Part shown: positions 31,408 to 39,523 of the stretch, piece after piece
How positions within the stretch are numbered: the stretch's first letter is position 1
Layout: each line of letters starts with the position of its first letter
Assembly: GCA_937903155.1 (NCBI GenBank)
Contig: CALCZU010000091.1
Span: 1 to 45,065 of the forward strand
Reading direction: 5' to 3'
DNA length: 45,065 nt
Origin: an uncultured Bdellovibrionales bacterium
GTDB taxonomy: Bacteria; Bdellovibrionota; FAC87; UBA2466
Made by a program: the position numbers and the translations under genes
The notes under the pieces: model-generated
Seen by the model: only the letters and a program-made list of their open reading frames with translations
Told to the model about the DNA's origin: nothing
Databases searched by the model: none

Positions 31408-32982
31408 CTACTTCAACGTCTTCCAGTTTTCTAAGCAGTGGGCCATGAGGCGGACCATGATGCCTGAGGCGTACTTGGCGCCGTGATAATTTACGTCGCG
31501 GCGGTGGTATGCGGCTCCGGCGATATCGCAATGGAGCCATGGAAATTTTTCATCGACGAAGAATTTTAAGAACATGGCGCCTTTGCTGGCTCCAGCTTCG
31601 CGAGTGCCCGAGTTTTTAATATCGGCGCTGCTGCTTTTTAAATCTTCCATGTACTCATCATAAAGTGGGAGTTCCCACACTTTTTCGCCAGTCGCTTCGG
31701 CCGAAGTTTTCACTCTTGTGAGAAGACCTGAATGCGTACTGAAAATCCCGGTCGCAACGGTACCAATCGCAACGACGCACGCGCCGGTGAGTGTCGCGAA
31801 ATCGATGATTGCTTGGGGTTCGGATTTTTGCGCGTATTCCAAGACGTCAGCGAGAACGAGTCTACCTTCTGCATCGGTGTTGATGATTTCAACCGTTTTT
31901 CCGCTCATAGAGCGTTGAACGTCGCCCGGTTTCTGAGCTTTGCCGCCGGGAAGATTTTCACACGCTGCAATGTATCCGGTGACATTGATAGGAAGTTTCA
32001 AATCGGCGATGGCCTGCATCGTTCCCGCAACTGCGGCGGCTCCCATCATATCGTATTTCATATCTTCCATGCGATCGGCAGGCTTTAAAGAAATACCTCC
32101 GCTATCAAACGTAATGCCTTTTCCCACAAGAGCGACATGCTTATCGGTTTTCTTGCCGCCTTTATACTCGACGATAATCACTCGAGGTTCTTCGACAGAC
32201 CCTTGGGCGACGCCGATGATTAAACCCATCTTTTCTTTTTCGAGTTCCTTGCGGCCTAAGATCGTGCAGGTCATGCCACGTTCTTTGGACATTTTATCGA
32301 CTAAAGTCCCAAAGTTTGTAGGCGTCAGGTGATTGCCGGGCATATCTCCGAGCGTTCGCGCAAAATTCTGAGCTTTTGCAAGAAGGGTTGCTTTCGTTAC
32401 TGCTTTTTCAAAGGCGGCATTTTTCATTCCGACTAAATCAAGGCCTTCGGGATTAAAAGCCGATTTGTCGGCTTTTTTGAGATCGAGATATTGGTAACTT
32501 GCTAAAAGATATCCTTCGCAAAATGCTTGCAAAAAGAAAGTCGAATTACTCGGTTTTTGCGAGGAGAAAACGCTATCCGCGAGTAAGGTGACCTTAGAGA
32601 GCTTTTCCTTTTTTTGGTGCTGATAAAGAGAAGCTCCGCAGCGTCTCGCGGTTTCGCTATCCCATTTTTTCGACGTTCCGAGTCCCAAAAGCATGACACT
32701 GGGAAATCCCCATGCCGAGTAAAGTCTGAGGAGACTGACTTCTTGTTTTTTGCCCGTGAAATGTTCGTCTGTTTTAAGAACATTTAAAAGCGCATCTAAT
32801 TCTTTTTGTTTCTTCCCTTGATAACGAGGGGGAGTAAATTTAGGAGCCGCAGGCGTTTCTTTTTTGCCTTTTGCGGTCTCGATTTTTTTCTTTTCATTTT
32901 CAGCGTCGTTGTGAAAAAAGCCCAGAACGAGGGATTGGGTTTTTGTTTCGATGTTTGAAAACTGAATTTTCGGTAAGCTCAA
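31408..32982 (-). CDS. pepA: Leucyl aminopeptidase (M17 family)
   Basis: This is a two-metal aminopeptidase that trims N-terminal residues from peptides. The 524-residue protein has GDMPGNHLTP, the metal/active-site segment LVGKGITFDSGGISLKPA (Lys278, Asp283, Lys290), DMMGAAAV (Asp301) and the family signature NTDAEGRLVLAD (358-369; Asp360, Glu362). The N-terminal macro-like domain includes a Lys/Glu/Pro-rich insertion around residues 27-50, longer than usual. Motifs are complete. It is oriented like the SLBB gene downstream, but the 142 bases between hold a REP copy and a promoter. Confidence 0.95.
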   Translation of the reverse strand: MSLPKIQFSNIETKTQSLVLGFFHNDAENEKKKIETAKGKKETPAAPKFTPPRYQGKKQKELDALLNVLKTDEHFTGKKQEVSLLRLYSAWGFPSVMLLGLGTSKKWDSETARRCGASLYQHQKKEKLSKVTLLADSVFSSQKPSNSTFFLQAFCEGYLLASYQYLDLKKADKSAFNPEGLDLVGMKNAAFEKAVTKATLLAKAQNFARTLGDMPGNHLTPTNFGTLVDKMSKERGMTCTILGRKELEKEKMGLIIGVAQGSVEEPRVIIVEYKGGKKTDKHVALVGKGITFDSGGISLKPADRMEDMKYDMMGAAAVAGTMQAIADLKLPINVTGYIAACENLPGGKAQKPGDVQRSMSGKTVEIINTDAEGRLVLADVLEYAQKSEPQAIIDFATLTGACVVAIGTVATGIFSTHSGLLTRVKTSAEATGEKVWELPLYDEYMEDLKSSSADIKNSGTREAGASKGAMFLKFFVDEKFPWLHCDIAGAAYHRRDVNYHGAKYASGIMVRLMAHCLENWKTLK

Positions 32983-33040
32983 AAGGGTCTCCTTATTAGA
33001 TAAGGAGCCATTTTAATGACGATTGCCGCCTAAAGACAAT

Positions 33041-33850
33041 TTAATTTTTCTCATTTACTGACTTTTGCATGCTCCGGGACGCTATTTTTAGAGCCCACCG
33101 ACTGGGAAAGAATCGAGGCAACAAACAAATCGCTTTATTAATCACCCCCGGGACGATCACTCGTTGGCGAGTAAACATTCCTTCCACACCGATCCGCGCG
33201 ACATCGTCCGACGACATCATATAGGTGCGACCGCTCTCTTTGAGATCCTGCCCATTCTTTTCCAAAAATTCGGTGTAGGTTCCGCCCGGGCATAGGCATG
33301 AAACCGAAACCCCGGTCGATTCGAGCTCTCCGCCCAAAATCTCTGAGAAAATGCGCACGTAAGATTTCGTCGCGGCATAAACCGCGAATTTCTTTGTTCC
33401 CTGGTAAGAAATGACCGAAGAAAGATTTAAGATGAAGCAAGGTTGATTCTGCGCCAGCATGTGCTGCGAAAACTCGTAACTGAGGCCAGTCAAAACTTCG
33501 GTGTTTAATCGCACCGTATTGAGGTGGGTTTCTAAACTACCCTTTAAAAAATCTCCATAGGGTCCGATTCCGGCATTATTGACTAAAATCTGCACCGTTT
33601 TTCCGCCTGCGGTCGATTTGGGAAAAACGTTTCGAATATCTTCCGATTTACAGAGATCTAAAGACAAGCACTCGACTTGGATCGAATGCCGTTTTTCGAG
33701 GTCGGTCCGCAAAGCTTCGAGTTTCTCTTTGCGTCTTGCCACCAGCACTAAATGAATTCCCATCGCCGCCAATTGTTTTGCAATGCTCTCACCAATTCCG
33801 CTCGAAGCGCCGGTGACGACCGCACGATAACCTTTGTAAAGTTCGCTCAT
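33041..33850 (-). CDS. Short-chain dehydrogenase/reductase
   Basis: The 269-residue protein has the classical SDR pattern: NAD(P)-binding VVTGASSGIGESIA (11-24), Asp-type VARRKEKLEAL favouring NADP(H), NNAGIG (91-96), the catalytic Ser in LNLSSVISYQ and Tyr158-x3-Lys162 in YAATKSYV, then CPGGTYTEF. A C-terminal hydrophobic segment (VINKAICLLPRFFP) resembles the DltE/YqjQ-like subgroup. The substrate is unknown. It is probably monocistronic, 58 bases upstream of pepA in the same direction. Confidence 0.92.
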   Translation of the reverse strand: MSELYKGYRAVVTGASSGIGESIAKQLAAMGIHLVLVARRKEKLEALRTDLEKRHSIQVECLSLDLCKSEDIRNVFPKSTAGGKTVQILVNNAGIGPYGDFLKGSLETHLNTVRLNTEVLTGLSYEFSQHMLAQNQPCFILNLSSVISYQGTKKFAVYAATKSYVRIFSEILGGELESTGVSVSCLCPGGTYTEFLEKNGQDLKESGRTYMMSSDDVARIGVEGMFTRQRVIVPGVINKAICLLPRFFPSRWALKIASRSMQKSVNEKN

Positions 33851-33892
33851 AATTAAAGTGTATTTACTTCAATGTTACGGAATCTGTCAGCT

Positions 33893-34420
33893 TTAAAAGG
33901 AAAGCCCTGCGTGCACAGAATCCATCAATTTCGACACGAGTGACGACTGTTTTGGAAGACCCTTCGAAGGGAAAAAAGCAAGGCTGTGGCCGATAGGAGA
34001 AGGCGAATAAGTTCCTTTTTTGAGGGCTTGCTCGAAAAATTCGGCATCCCTTTGATTTACAAACGTCATGCGATTTAAATGATCACTTCCCGAAAATTTC
34101 CAATACAGAATCGACTTTCCTAGGTCTTTGCGAATCCAAACATACTCCATTGGAAATTCGAGTGAAGCTAAACTGCTTCGCAGTTCCAAACCTAATTGCT
34201 CGTGAAGATAAATCTGCGCTTTTTCCAAGGTATCGTAAGAGAGCAATTCGATTTTTTCGTCTTGATCTTTAAACGCGATAATAAATTGGTTTCCGTTTTT
34301 TGAGAGATAAGCTTTTTGCACCAGGGTTCGATACTGAATCTTAATGTACCCCACTAGAACCACGCTGAGAGCGAGAAGAGTATATAAGAATAAAGCTCGT
34401 TTGATTTTTGAATGCTTCAT
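33893..34420 (-). CDS. Small membrane-anchored protein of unknown function
   Basis: From the ATG at 34420 the product is 175 residues; the frame is open to a TTG at 34459, but the extra 13 residues are unlikely to be translated because the basic-plus-hydrophobic anchor starts at KHSKIKRALFLYTLLALSVVLVGYI. The rest is soluble and probably periplasmic, with KAQIYLHEQLGLELRSSLASLEF and SILYWKFSGSDHLNRMTFVNQRDAEFFEQAL. No Shine-Dalgarno is clear. No family is recognised. Confidence 0.65.
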   Translation of the reverse strand: MKHSKIKRALFLYTLLALSVVLVGYIKIQYRTLVQKAYLSKNGNQFIIAFKDQDEKIELLSYDTLEKAQIYLHEQLGLELRSSLASLEFPMEYVWIRKDLGKSILYWKFSGSDHLNRMTFVNQRDAEFFEQALKKGTYSPSPIGHSLAFFPSKGLPKQSSLVSKLMDSVHAGLSF

Positions 34421-34755
34421 AACAAAATGATAAAGCAATCTCAATGCCACATTAATCAATTGAAATCATTGAATTATTTCCGATTTTTCCAAAGGATTTT
34501 GCCCATCTTTTATTCACCCCGATAGAGTTTATCCACTCCGACCCTAATCCACGCGAACTCGAGCAGAGAAGTAAATCCAACGGTAGTCCCAAACAGAAAA
34601 CTAATGTCGTGCGTCTTCATTTGAATATGATTCATTTTTTACAAATTCAAAAGTGGTCTCAAAAGAGTTGGCAACACCGCTTCGATTTCGAATGGCCTCG
34701 CGGTAAATAATGCACTGATCGTGCGTAATTTTTTATACACCTTCACTCATCAATT
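34421..34755. other. Gene-free stretch upstream of the sigma-54 promoter
   Basis: No open frame of note is seen on either strand. It must hold the start region of the minus-strand small membrane protein and any enhancer sites for a sigma-54 activator. A loose 7-bp inverted repeat (TTTGAAT ... ATTCAAA, about 34619-34651) is the only clear symmetry. I see no RNA gene here. Confidence 0.4.
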
Positions 34756-34770
34756 TGGCACAGTGGTTGC
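34756..34770 (+). promoter_or_regulatory. Sigma-54 (-24/-12) promoter
   Basis: TTGGCAC-A-GTGG-TTGCT matches the sigma-54 consensus (TTGGCACG-N4-TTGCW) at all but one base. GG (34757-34758) and GC (34769-34770) are exactly 10 bases apart, the invariant spacing. Transcription should begin near 34781-34785. Downstream lie a structured non-coding stretch and then the pilG-H-I-D-like operon; in M. xanthus the pilus locus uses a PilR/sigma-54 promoter at pilA. Confidence 0.75.
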
Positions 34771-34781
34771 TATTAATAAGT

Positions 34782-34926
34782 TCGACGATAACGTATCAAA
34801 CACTTCTGTTTAAGAAGATGGGATTATCGATTTGGCGAGAGAGCAACAAAGTTATTTTGTCTCCCATTTCCATTCACCCCCCAACCTGTTACTGACGACG
34901 GTAACTTTAAGCTCTCTCGCCTTTAT
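34782..34926 (+). ncRNA. Candidate structured RNA or 5' leader between the sigma-54 promoter and the pil operon
   Basis: Starting within a few bases of the predicted transcription start, two stem domains can be drawn. Domain 1: CGATAA (34786-34791) pairs with TTATCG (34824-34829) and encloses alternative hairpins AAACA-CTTC-TGTTT (34798-34811) or CTTCT-GTTTA-AGAAG (34803-34817). Domain 2: GGCGAGAGAGC (34834-34844) pairs perfectly with GCTCTCTCGCC (34911-34921), continued by AAAGTTA (34848-34854) with TAACTTT (34902-34908). A competing hairpin GTTAC/GTAAC (34888-34905) uses the same TAAC. The apical loop is C-rich (CTCCC, CACCCCCC). Domain 2 is followed by a weak TTTAT. It could be a small RNA, an attenuator or a ligand-sensing leader; it does not match a family I recognise. 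Confidence 0.45.
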
Positions 34927-35001
34927 CCCACAAAAATTTCCCCTCATGAGTCTTTCCAAGTAGAATAAGTCATAATCGATTTACAAGCGCAACTTGACTC
35001 A

Positions 35002-35934
35002 ATGAATCTCAAACGACTGATTCCTCTTTTTGTTTGTCTTGTCTTGATGGCTGCGAAGTTTTTGTTTTTTTCAAATTCTTTGAAATCCGCTAGGACTCCC
35101 AACACATTGAATCCGGTGCGCGCGGGGTATGAAGCCAAATCCTTGAAAACTTTTTCAATGGGATATGACAACTTTCTGGCCGCACTCCTCTGGGTTGATC
35201 TTTTGCAAAATGCGAAACACACTCCCGTCACCGATGATTCCGTTTCGTGGGAGTATGCCCAAGCGGCAGCGATTACGACTTTAGATCCGCGCTTCGAAAA
35301 AGCTTACTCATTCTCTGCGACGTTTCTGTCTGTTTTCCGACGCGACAAACTGGGGGGAAAACTGCTTCTCGAAAAATGGGTGAGACAGGACCCTAGGGCT
35401 TGGCGGCCGCACTATCTTCTTGGCAATCATTTATATTTAGAACTGCATGATGCCGAAAAAGCGGGTCAGCAGATTTTACAGGCGAGTCTCCTCCCGAACG
35501 CCCCTCAATGGATTACGAGCGTCGGAATTCGTTTACTTTCCGAAGAAGGGGCCTTGCTCACCGCTTTGAAGACGGCGGTCGAGATTTATCCGATGATTCG
35601 AGACCGAGAAGCGATCTCACGCCTCGACAATCGAATTCGAAGCTTAAACTGGAACCTACAAAAACAAGCGTACGAAACAGCCTTAGTCGATTTTAGAAAA
35701 AAATATCATCGAGAGCCCTCTTCGATACAAGAGTTGGCACCCCAACGCCGCGATATCAGTTCCATGCTCGAAGCAAAAGAAATTGAAGACGATGCCCAAA
35801 GACTTCTCAACGAAAAGTTTACCTTTCTCTATTCACCCTCCAAAAAGCAAATCGAAGGGAAAGACCGAGCCTTGCAAAGTCTCTTAGAAAAAACAGGGGT
35901 CTACCGCCCCGAAAGTTCAGAGGAGAAAAAATGA
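35002..35934 (+). CDS. PilG-like membrane-anchored helical repeat protein of the pilus ABC operon
   Basis: The 310-residue protein has an N-terminal membrane anchor (about 5-25) and a mostly helical, TPR-like body (SWEYAQAAAITTLDPRFEKAYSFSATFLS; RPHYLLGNHLYLELHDAEKAGQQILQASLLP). A later segment YHREPSSIQEL resembles the short type II secretion/pilin-linked motif found in related proteins. It is first of four genes joined by ATGA overlaps (ABC ATPase, permease, prepilin peptidase). That order matches M. xanthus pilG-pilH-pilI-pilD, where PilG, PilH and PilI are needed for pilus assembly, so PilG is assigned by position and general layout only. No Shine-Dalgarno is evident. Confidence 0.65.
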   Translation: MNLKRLIPLFVCLVLMAAKFLFFSNSLKSARTPNTLNPVRAGYEAKSLKTFSMGYDNFLAALLWVDLLQNAKHTPVTDDSVSWEYAQAAAITTLDPRFEKAYSFSATFLSVFRRDKLGGKLLLEKWVRQDPRAWRPHYLLGNHLYLELHDAEKAGQQILQASLLPNAPQWITSVGIRLLSEEGALLTALKTAVEIYPMIRDREAISRLDNRIRSLNWNLQKQAYETALVDFRKKYHREPSSIQELAPQRRDISSMLEAKEIEDDAQRLLNEKFTFLYSPSKKQIEGKDRALQSLLEKTGVYRPESSEEKK

Positions 35935-36833
35935 AAGCTTCCGAAATCGATATTAGCGTTGTCTCTGTTTCAAAAACTTTTCGAACAGGTCTTTTCACGA
36001 AGAAACAAGCCGTCAAAGATGTCAGCTTTTCGATTCCTCGTGGAGAAGTGATAGGGCTATTGGGGCCCAATGGTTCTGGGAAGTCTACTCTTTTAAAAAT
36101 GATTCTAGGCTTTCTCCATCCCACTGAAGGCGAAATTTCTGTTTGTGGAGAAAAAAGCCAAGGGAGAAAAGCACGGTTTCAAATAGGTTATCTGCCCGAA
36201 AATCCCCGATTTCCAAAATTTTTAAAAGCAAAAGAAGCGATGCTTTATTACGGCGCGCTTTACCAGCTTCCGCATGCGACCATCGACAAAAAAGCCGATG
36301 AGCTCTTAGAGCTTGTTGGTTTAAGGCATGTCGCAAACGAGAGAATCAAAGGCTTCTCTAAAGGCATGGTCCAACGCCTTGCAATTGCGCAAAGTCTTAT
36401 CAATCGTCCGAGGATTTTGATTTTTGACGAACCTATGAGCGGTCTCGACCCGATGGGCCGAATCGAGATTCGAAATCTCATTAAAAAGGTTCACTTAGAG
36501 CTTAAAGACTCGACGATCTTTTTTAGCTCCCACGTCTTAGAAGATGTGGAACAACTTTGCTCTTACGTTGCATTGATGAACGAAGGGATTTTAAAAACTT
36601 TTTCAACGACCGAAGCGCTTCTTTCCAGCGAAGCCCAGAGATACGATATTTCTCTCGACAAAGAAATGACGAGAACCGTCGACAGTATCGAGGAATTGGT
36701 CAGTGACCTCACGACCCTTCTCAACGAAAAGAAAAAAATCATCGCGGTTCATCCTCATCGAAAAAATCTCGAGCACGCCCTTTTTAGACAAAACGAATCT
36801 TTGCAAACCAGAACTCAGGAGAAAATCGGATGA
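35931..36833 (+). CDS. ABC transporter ATP-binding protein (PilH-like)
   Basis: The 300-residue ATPase has Walker A GPNGSGKS (45-52), a Q-loop region IGYLPENPRF, the signature FSKGMVQRLAIAQ (about 143-155), Walker B ILIFDEP (about 161-167) with MSGLDP, and the switch His in SSHVLEDVEQ. It is a drug/lipid-exporter type ATPase of the CcmA/NatA class with a C-terminal extension of about 70 residues. It overlaps the PilG-like and permease genes by four bases each. By synteny it is the PilH equivalent that powers an ABC transporter needed for type IV pili; the transported substrate is not known. Confidence 0.9.
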   Translation: MKASEIDISVVSVSKTFRTGLFTKKQAVKDVSFSIPRGEVIGLLGPNGSGKSTLLKMILGFLHPTEGEISVCGEKSQGRKARFQIGYLPENPRFPKFLKAKEAMLYYGALYQLPHATIDKKADELLELVGLRHVANERIKGFSKGMVQRLAIAQSLINRPRILIFDEPMSGLDPMGRIEIRNLIKKVHLELKDSTIFFSSHVLEDVEQLCSYVALMNEGILKTFSTTEALLSSEAQRYDISLDKEMTRTVDSIEELVSDLTTLLNEKKKIIAVHPHRKNLEHALFRQNESLQTRTQEKIG

Positions 36834-37585
36834 AAGCACTCACTTCGATCACGATGACGGCCATCCGGGAGCTGCTCTACGAACGAGTTTTTTACATTCT
36901 CATCGCTTTTTCGGCGGTCGCTTTGGTATTGAGTTACTTATTGGGGCAACTGACGTACACGGAGCAAAACAAACTGACGTTAGATTTTATGCTCGGGGGA
37001 ATCGAGCTTTCGATGGTGCTTTTTTCCATTTTCATGGGGATTAGTCTCTTTCAAAGAGAATTGGTTTTAGGGACCGTAGCCCTCGTACTTTCCAAACCCA
37101 TTTCGCGAGGCACTTTTTTAATCGGAAAATTCTTAGGTCAACTTGTGGTGCAAATGGCTTTAATCGCCTGCATGTCGGTTTTAGCCTATGCCATGGGAGG
37201 CGCTCAAGTGGGAACGGCTGCGGTCTTCCAATTTTTTATCGCGACGGCTCTTAAAATCAGTATTTTAACTTCAATTACTTATCTTTTTGCCGTCAACACC
37301 GGGGCGATCATCTCGGCGCTGGGCACTTTTCTCCTCTATACCCTCGGACATTTGATTGAAAATGTGACTCTGAGTATCAAGGATCCCGAGCAAATTGTTT
37401 TGTGGAAATGGATTCAGTTTTTTGTTCCTTCTTTCGAGAGCCTGAATCTAAAAAATCTTGTCAGCTATAATGTTTTAATTCCTTGGCACGAAGTCGGTGT
37501 TTTGATGGTGTATGGTCTCTTTATGACAGGCATCTATTTATCCCTCGCAGTTTTCTGCTTTAACGAAAGAGATATCCCGACATGA
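36830..37585 (+). CDS. ABC-2-type permease (PilI-like)
   Basis: The 251-residue protein has about six hydrophobic helices (approximate residues 18-42, 52-75, 101-120, 127-150, 155-175 and 222-242) and no soluble domain. Early segments such as FQRELVLGTVALVLSKPISRGTFLIGKFLG are typical of ABC-2 permeases working with NatA-type ATPases. It is coupled to the ATPase and to the prepilin peptidase by ATGA overlaps. By gene order it is the PilI equivalent. Confidence 0.88.
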   Translation: MKALTSITMTAIRELLYERVFYILIAFSAVALVLSYLLGQLTYTEQNKLTLDFMLGGIELSMVLFSIFMGISLFQRELVLGTVALVLSKPISRGTFLIGKFLGQLVVQMALIACMSVLAYAMGGAQVGTAAVFQFFIATALKISILTSITYLFAVNTGAIISALGTFLLYTLGHLIENVTLSIKDPEQIVLWKWIQFFVPSFESLNLKNLVSYNVLIPWHEVGVLMVYGLFMTGIYLSLAVFCFNERDIPT

Positions 37586-38376
37586 ACGAATATTTAGCGA
37601 TCCTTCTCAACCCCGTCATCGGGGGATGCTTTTTTGCTTTTCTGGGGCTTATCTTCGGAAGTTTTTTCAATGTTTGTATCCACCGCTTGCCTCAGGAAGA
37701 AAACATCAACGGTCGCTCTCGCTGCCCTCAATGTAAAAAGCAAATTCCTTGGTATTTAAATATTCCGGTCGCAAGTTTCGTTTTTTTAAAAGGCCGGTGT
37801 CGTTTCTGCAAAAAAAAGATTTCGATCGAATATCCATTAGTAGAAATCACAAGCGCCTTTCTTTTTTGGGTGCTTTACCGACATTACGGCGTTTCAGTCC
37901 AATGGATTTCTTACACTGTGTTTTGCTCGAGCCTTTTGGTGATTACCGTCATCGATCTACACCATCGAATCATTCCCAATGAAATCAGCCTTCCCGGAAT
38001 TTTAGTCGGCTTCTTGTTCGCCCTTCTTACCGGCGATATCACCTGGTGGGAAAGCCTTTTGGGAGCCTTGATCGGCGGGGGGATTTTTTTCTCGATAGCT
38101 TATCTTTATGAAAAATTCGCAAAGCGCGAGGGCCTAGGCGGAGGCGACATCAAATTACTCGCAATGATGGGCGCCTGGATGGGATATCAATCGGTTTTAA
38201 TTGTGATCGTCATCTCAAGTCTCTTAGGATCGCTTATCGGAATTATTTTAATGCTAAAAAATAAACAGAATATGCAAACCGCCATTCCCTTCGGCCCTTT
38301 CCTCGCCATCGGCGCGCTGGTTTATCTCTTTTGGGGACCTTTGATTTTTACATTTCTTTTTCCGCCGATGGATTAA
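37582..38376 (+). CDS. pilD: Prepilin peptidase / N-methyltransferase PilD (A24 family)
   Basis: PilD cleaves the leader of type IV prepilins and methylates the new N-terminus at the inner membrane. The 264-residue protein has FGSFFNVCIHRLP (25-37), the cytoplasmic zinc site with Cys48, Cys51, Cys73 and Cys76, and the two catalytic aspartates Asp125 (VIDLHHRIIPN) and Asp189 (GLGGGDIKL, the GxGD motif). Multiple transmembrane helices follow. The motif set is complete. As last gene of the pilG-H-I-D-like operon it supports a type IV pilus role for the cluster, although no pilin gene is in the window. Confidence 0.95.
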   Translation: MNEYLAILLNPVIGGCFFAFLGLIFGSFFNVCIHRLPQEENINGRSRCPQCKKQIPWYLNIPVASFVFLKGRCRFCKKKISIEYPLVEITSAFLFWVLYRHYGVSVQWISYTVFCSSLLVITVIDLHHRIIPNEISLPGILVGFLFALLTGDITWWESLLGALIGGGIFFSIAYLYEKFAKREGLGGGDIKLLAMMGAWMGYQSVLIVIVISSLLGSLIGIILMLKNKQNMQTAIPFGPFLAIGALVYLFWGPLIFTFLFPPMD

Positions 38377-38440
38377 ATCCGCCGAAACGTGTCACGCCGC
38401 ATCTTTCTTTTTCGAGAATTGAAACGCATGATGAAATCTC

Positions 38441-39424
38441 ATGAAAACTGTAATAGTTACCGGCGGTGCTGGATTTATCGGCAGTGCCACCTGCCATTTG
38501 CTGACTCAAAACGGATTCGAACCGATTGTCCTGGATAATTTCTCGACATCTCAGAAAAAACCAAATTTTCCTTTTAAACTGCATGAAGTGGATGTCAGTG
38601 ACCTGACTGCGGTTTCGGCTATTCTTTCGCAGTATAAAAACATTCACGGAATTATTCATTTCGCGGCCCTGGCGCTGGTTGGCGAAAGTGTTGAAAAGCC
38701 ATTTGAGTATTTTAAAAATAATTTAATGAGTTCGCTCGTGGTCGCAGAACTCAGTCGTAAGCGCGAAATTCCTTTTGTCGTTCATAGTTCGAGTTGCTCG
38801 GTTTACGGGCCTCCTAAATCCGTTCCGATCTCCGAGTCGGCTCCGTTTTCGCCTTTGTCTCCTTATGCAGAAACCAAAAGGATGAATGAACATCTTTTTG
38901 AGCAGTATGGAAAATGGTCAAAGACGAAGTATGTGAATTTGAGATATTTTAATCCGGCAGGCAGTATTCCCGAAGTGGGACTGGGCGAAGATCACCAACC
39001 CGAAACCCATCTCATCCCGAATCTCGTTAAAGCCTATATTGAAAAAAAACCGTTTAAACTTTTCGGGAATCAATATCCCACCCCCGATGGGACCTGCATC
39101 CGAGACTTTATCCACATCCGAGATTTGGCCGAAGCCCACGTCCGCGCTTTAAAAGCACTCGAAAGCACCCCCGAAAAAGTCCCGTTTGTGATCAATGTGG
39201 GGACGGGGGTCGGAACTTCCGTCCAAGAAGTAGCTAAAATTGCAGAAAAAACGCTCGGAGGCCAAGTACTCATCGACATTTGCCCAGCGCGTCAAGGAGA
39301 CTCTCCGCAACTCGTCGCCGATTCGACTCTTTTGAAAAAAGTTTTAGGTTGGGTTCCCTCCCTCCCCGTTTCACTCATGATCCGCGACCAGTACGACTGG
39401 GTGACCTCTCATAAAAATTCGTAA
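38441..39424 (+). CDS. galE: UDP-glucose 4-epimerase (GalE-like)
   Basis: GalE interconverts UDP-glucose and UDP-galactose. The 327-residue extended-SDR protein has VTGGAGFIGSATCHLL (6-21), HFAALALVGESVEKP (73-87), HSSSCSVYGPP (115-125), the catalytic Tyr142-x3-Lys146 in PYAETKRMNE, and a NLRYFNPAGS segment followed by PDGTCIRDFIHIRDLAEAH, all typical of GalE. It probably supplies sugar nucleotides for surface polysaccharides, in line with the glycosyltransferase locus at the end of the window. It begins 65 bases after pilD. Confidence 0.92.
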   Translation: MKTVIVTGGAGFIGSATCHLLTQNGFEPIVLDNFSTSQKKPNFPFKLHEVDVSDLTAVSAILSQYKNIHGIIHFAALALVGESVEKPFEYFKNNLMSSLVVAELSRKREIPFVVHSSSCSVYGPPKSVPISESAPFSPLSPYAETKRMNEHLFEQYGKWSKTKYVNLRYFNPAGSIPEVGLGEDHQPETHLIPNLVKAYIEKKPFKLFGNQYPTPDGTCIRDFIHIRDLAEAHVRALKALESTPEKVPFVINVGTGVGTSVQEVAKIAEKTLGGQVLIDICPARQGDSPQLVADSTLLKKVLGWVPSLPVSLMIRDQYDWVTSHKNS

Positions 39425-39438
39425 TTGATTCAAAGAAC

Positions 39439-39466
39439 TTGCCATGAAGTTCTCACATGCTATTCT
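39439..39466 (+). promoter_or_regulatory. Candidate sigma-70-type promoter of hppA
   Basis: TTGCCA (39439-39444), a 16-base spacer and TATTCT (39461-39466) lie 57 bases before the hppA ATG. The -35 is good and the -10 moderate. Confidence 0.45.
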
Positions 39467-39523
39467 CCACGCTCAATTTTATAGGGAAAGGATCGTTTTT
39501 TTCAAAATCTGAAAGTAACGCTT

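Noticed and set aside
34782..35001. A pilin gene or a known c-di-GMP (GEMM) riboswitch in the sigma-54 leader
   Set aside because: No frame has the Gly-Phe-Thr-Leu-Ile-Glu pilin start, and the GEMM core segments are not present.
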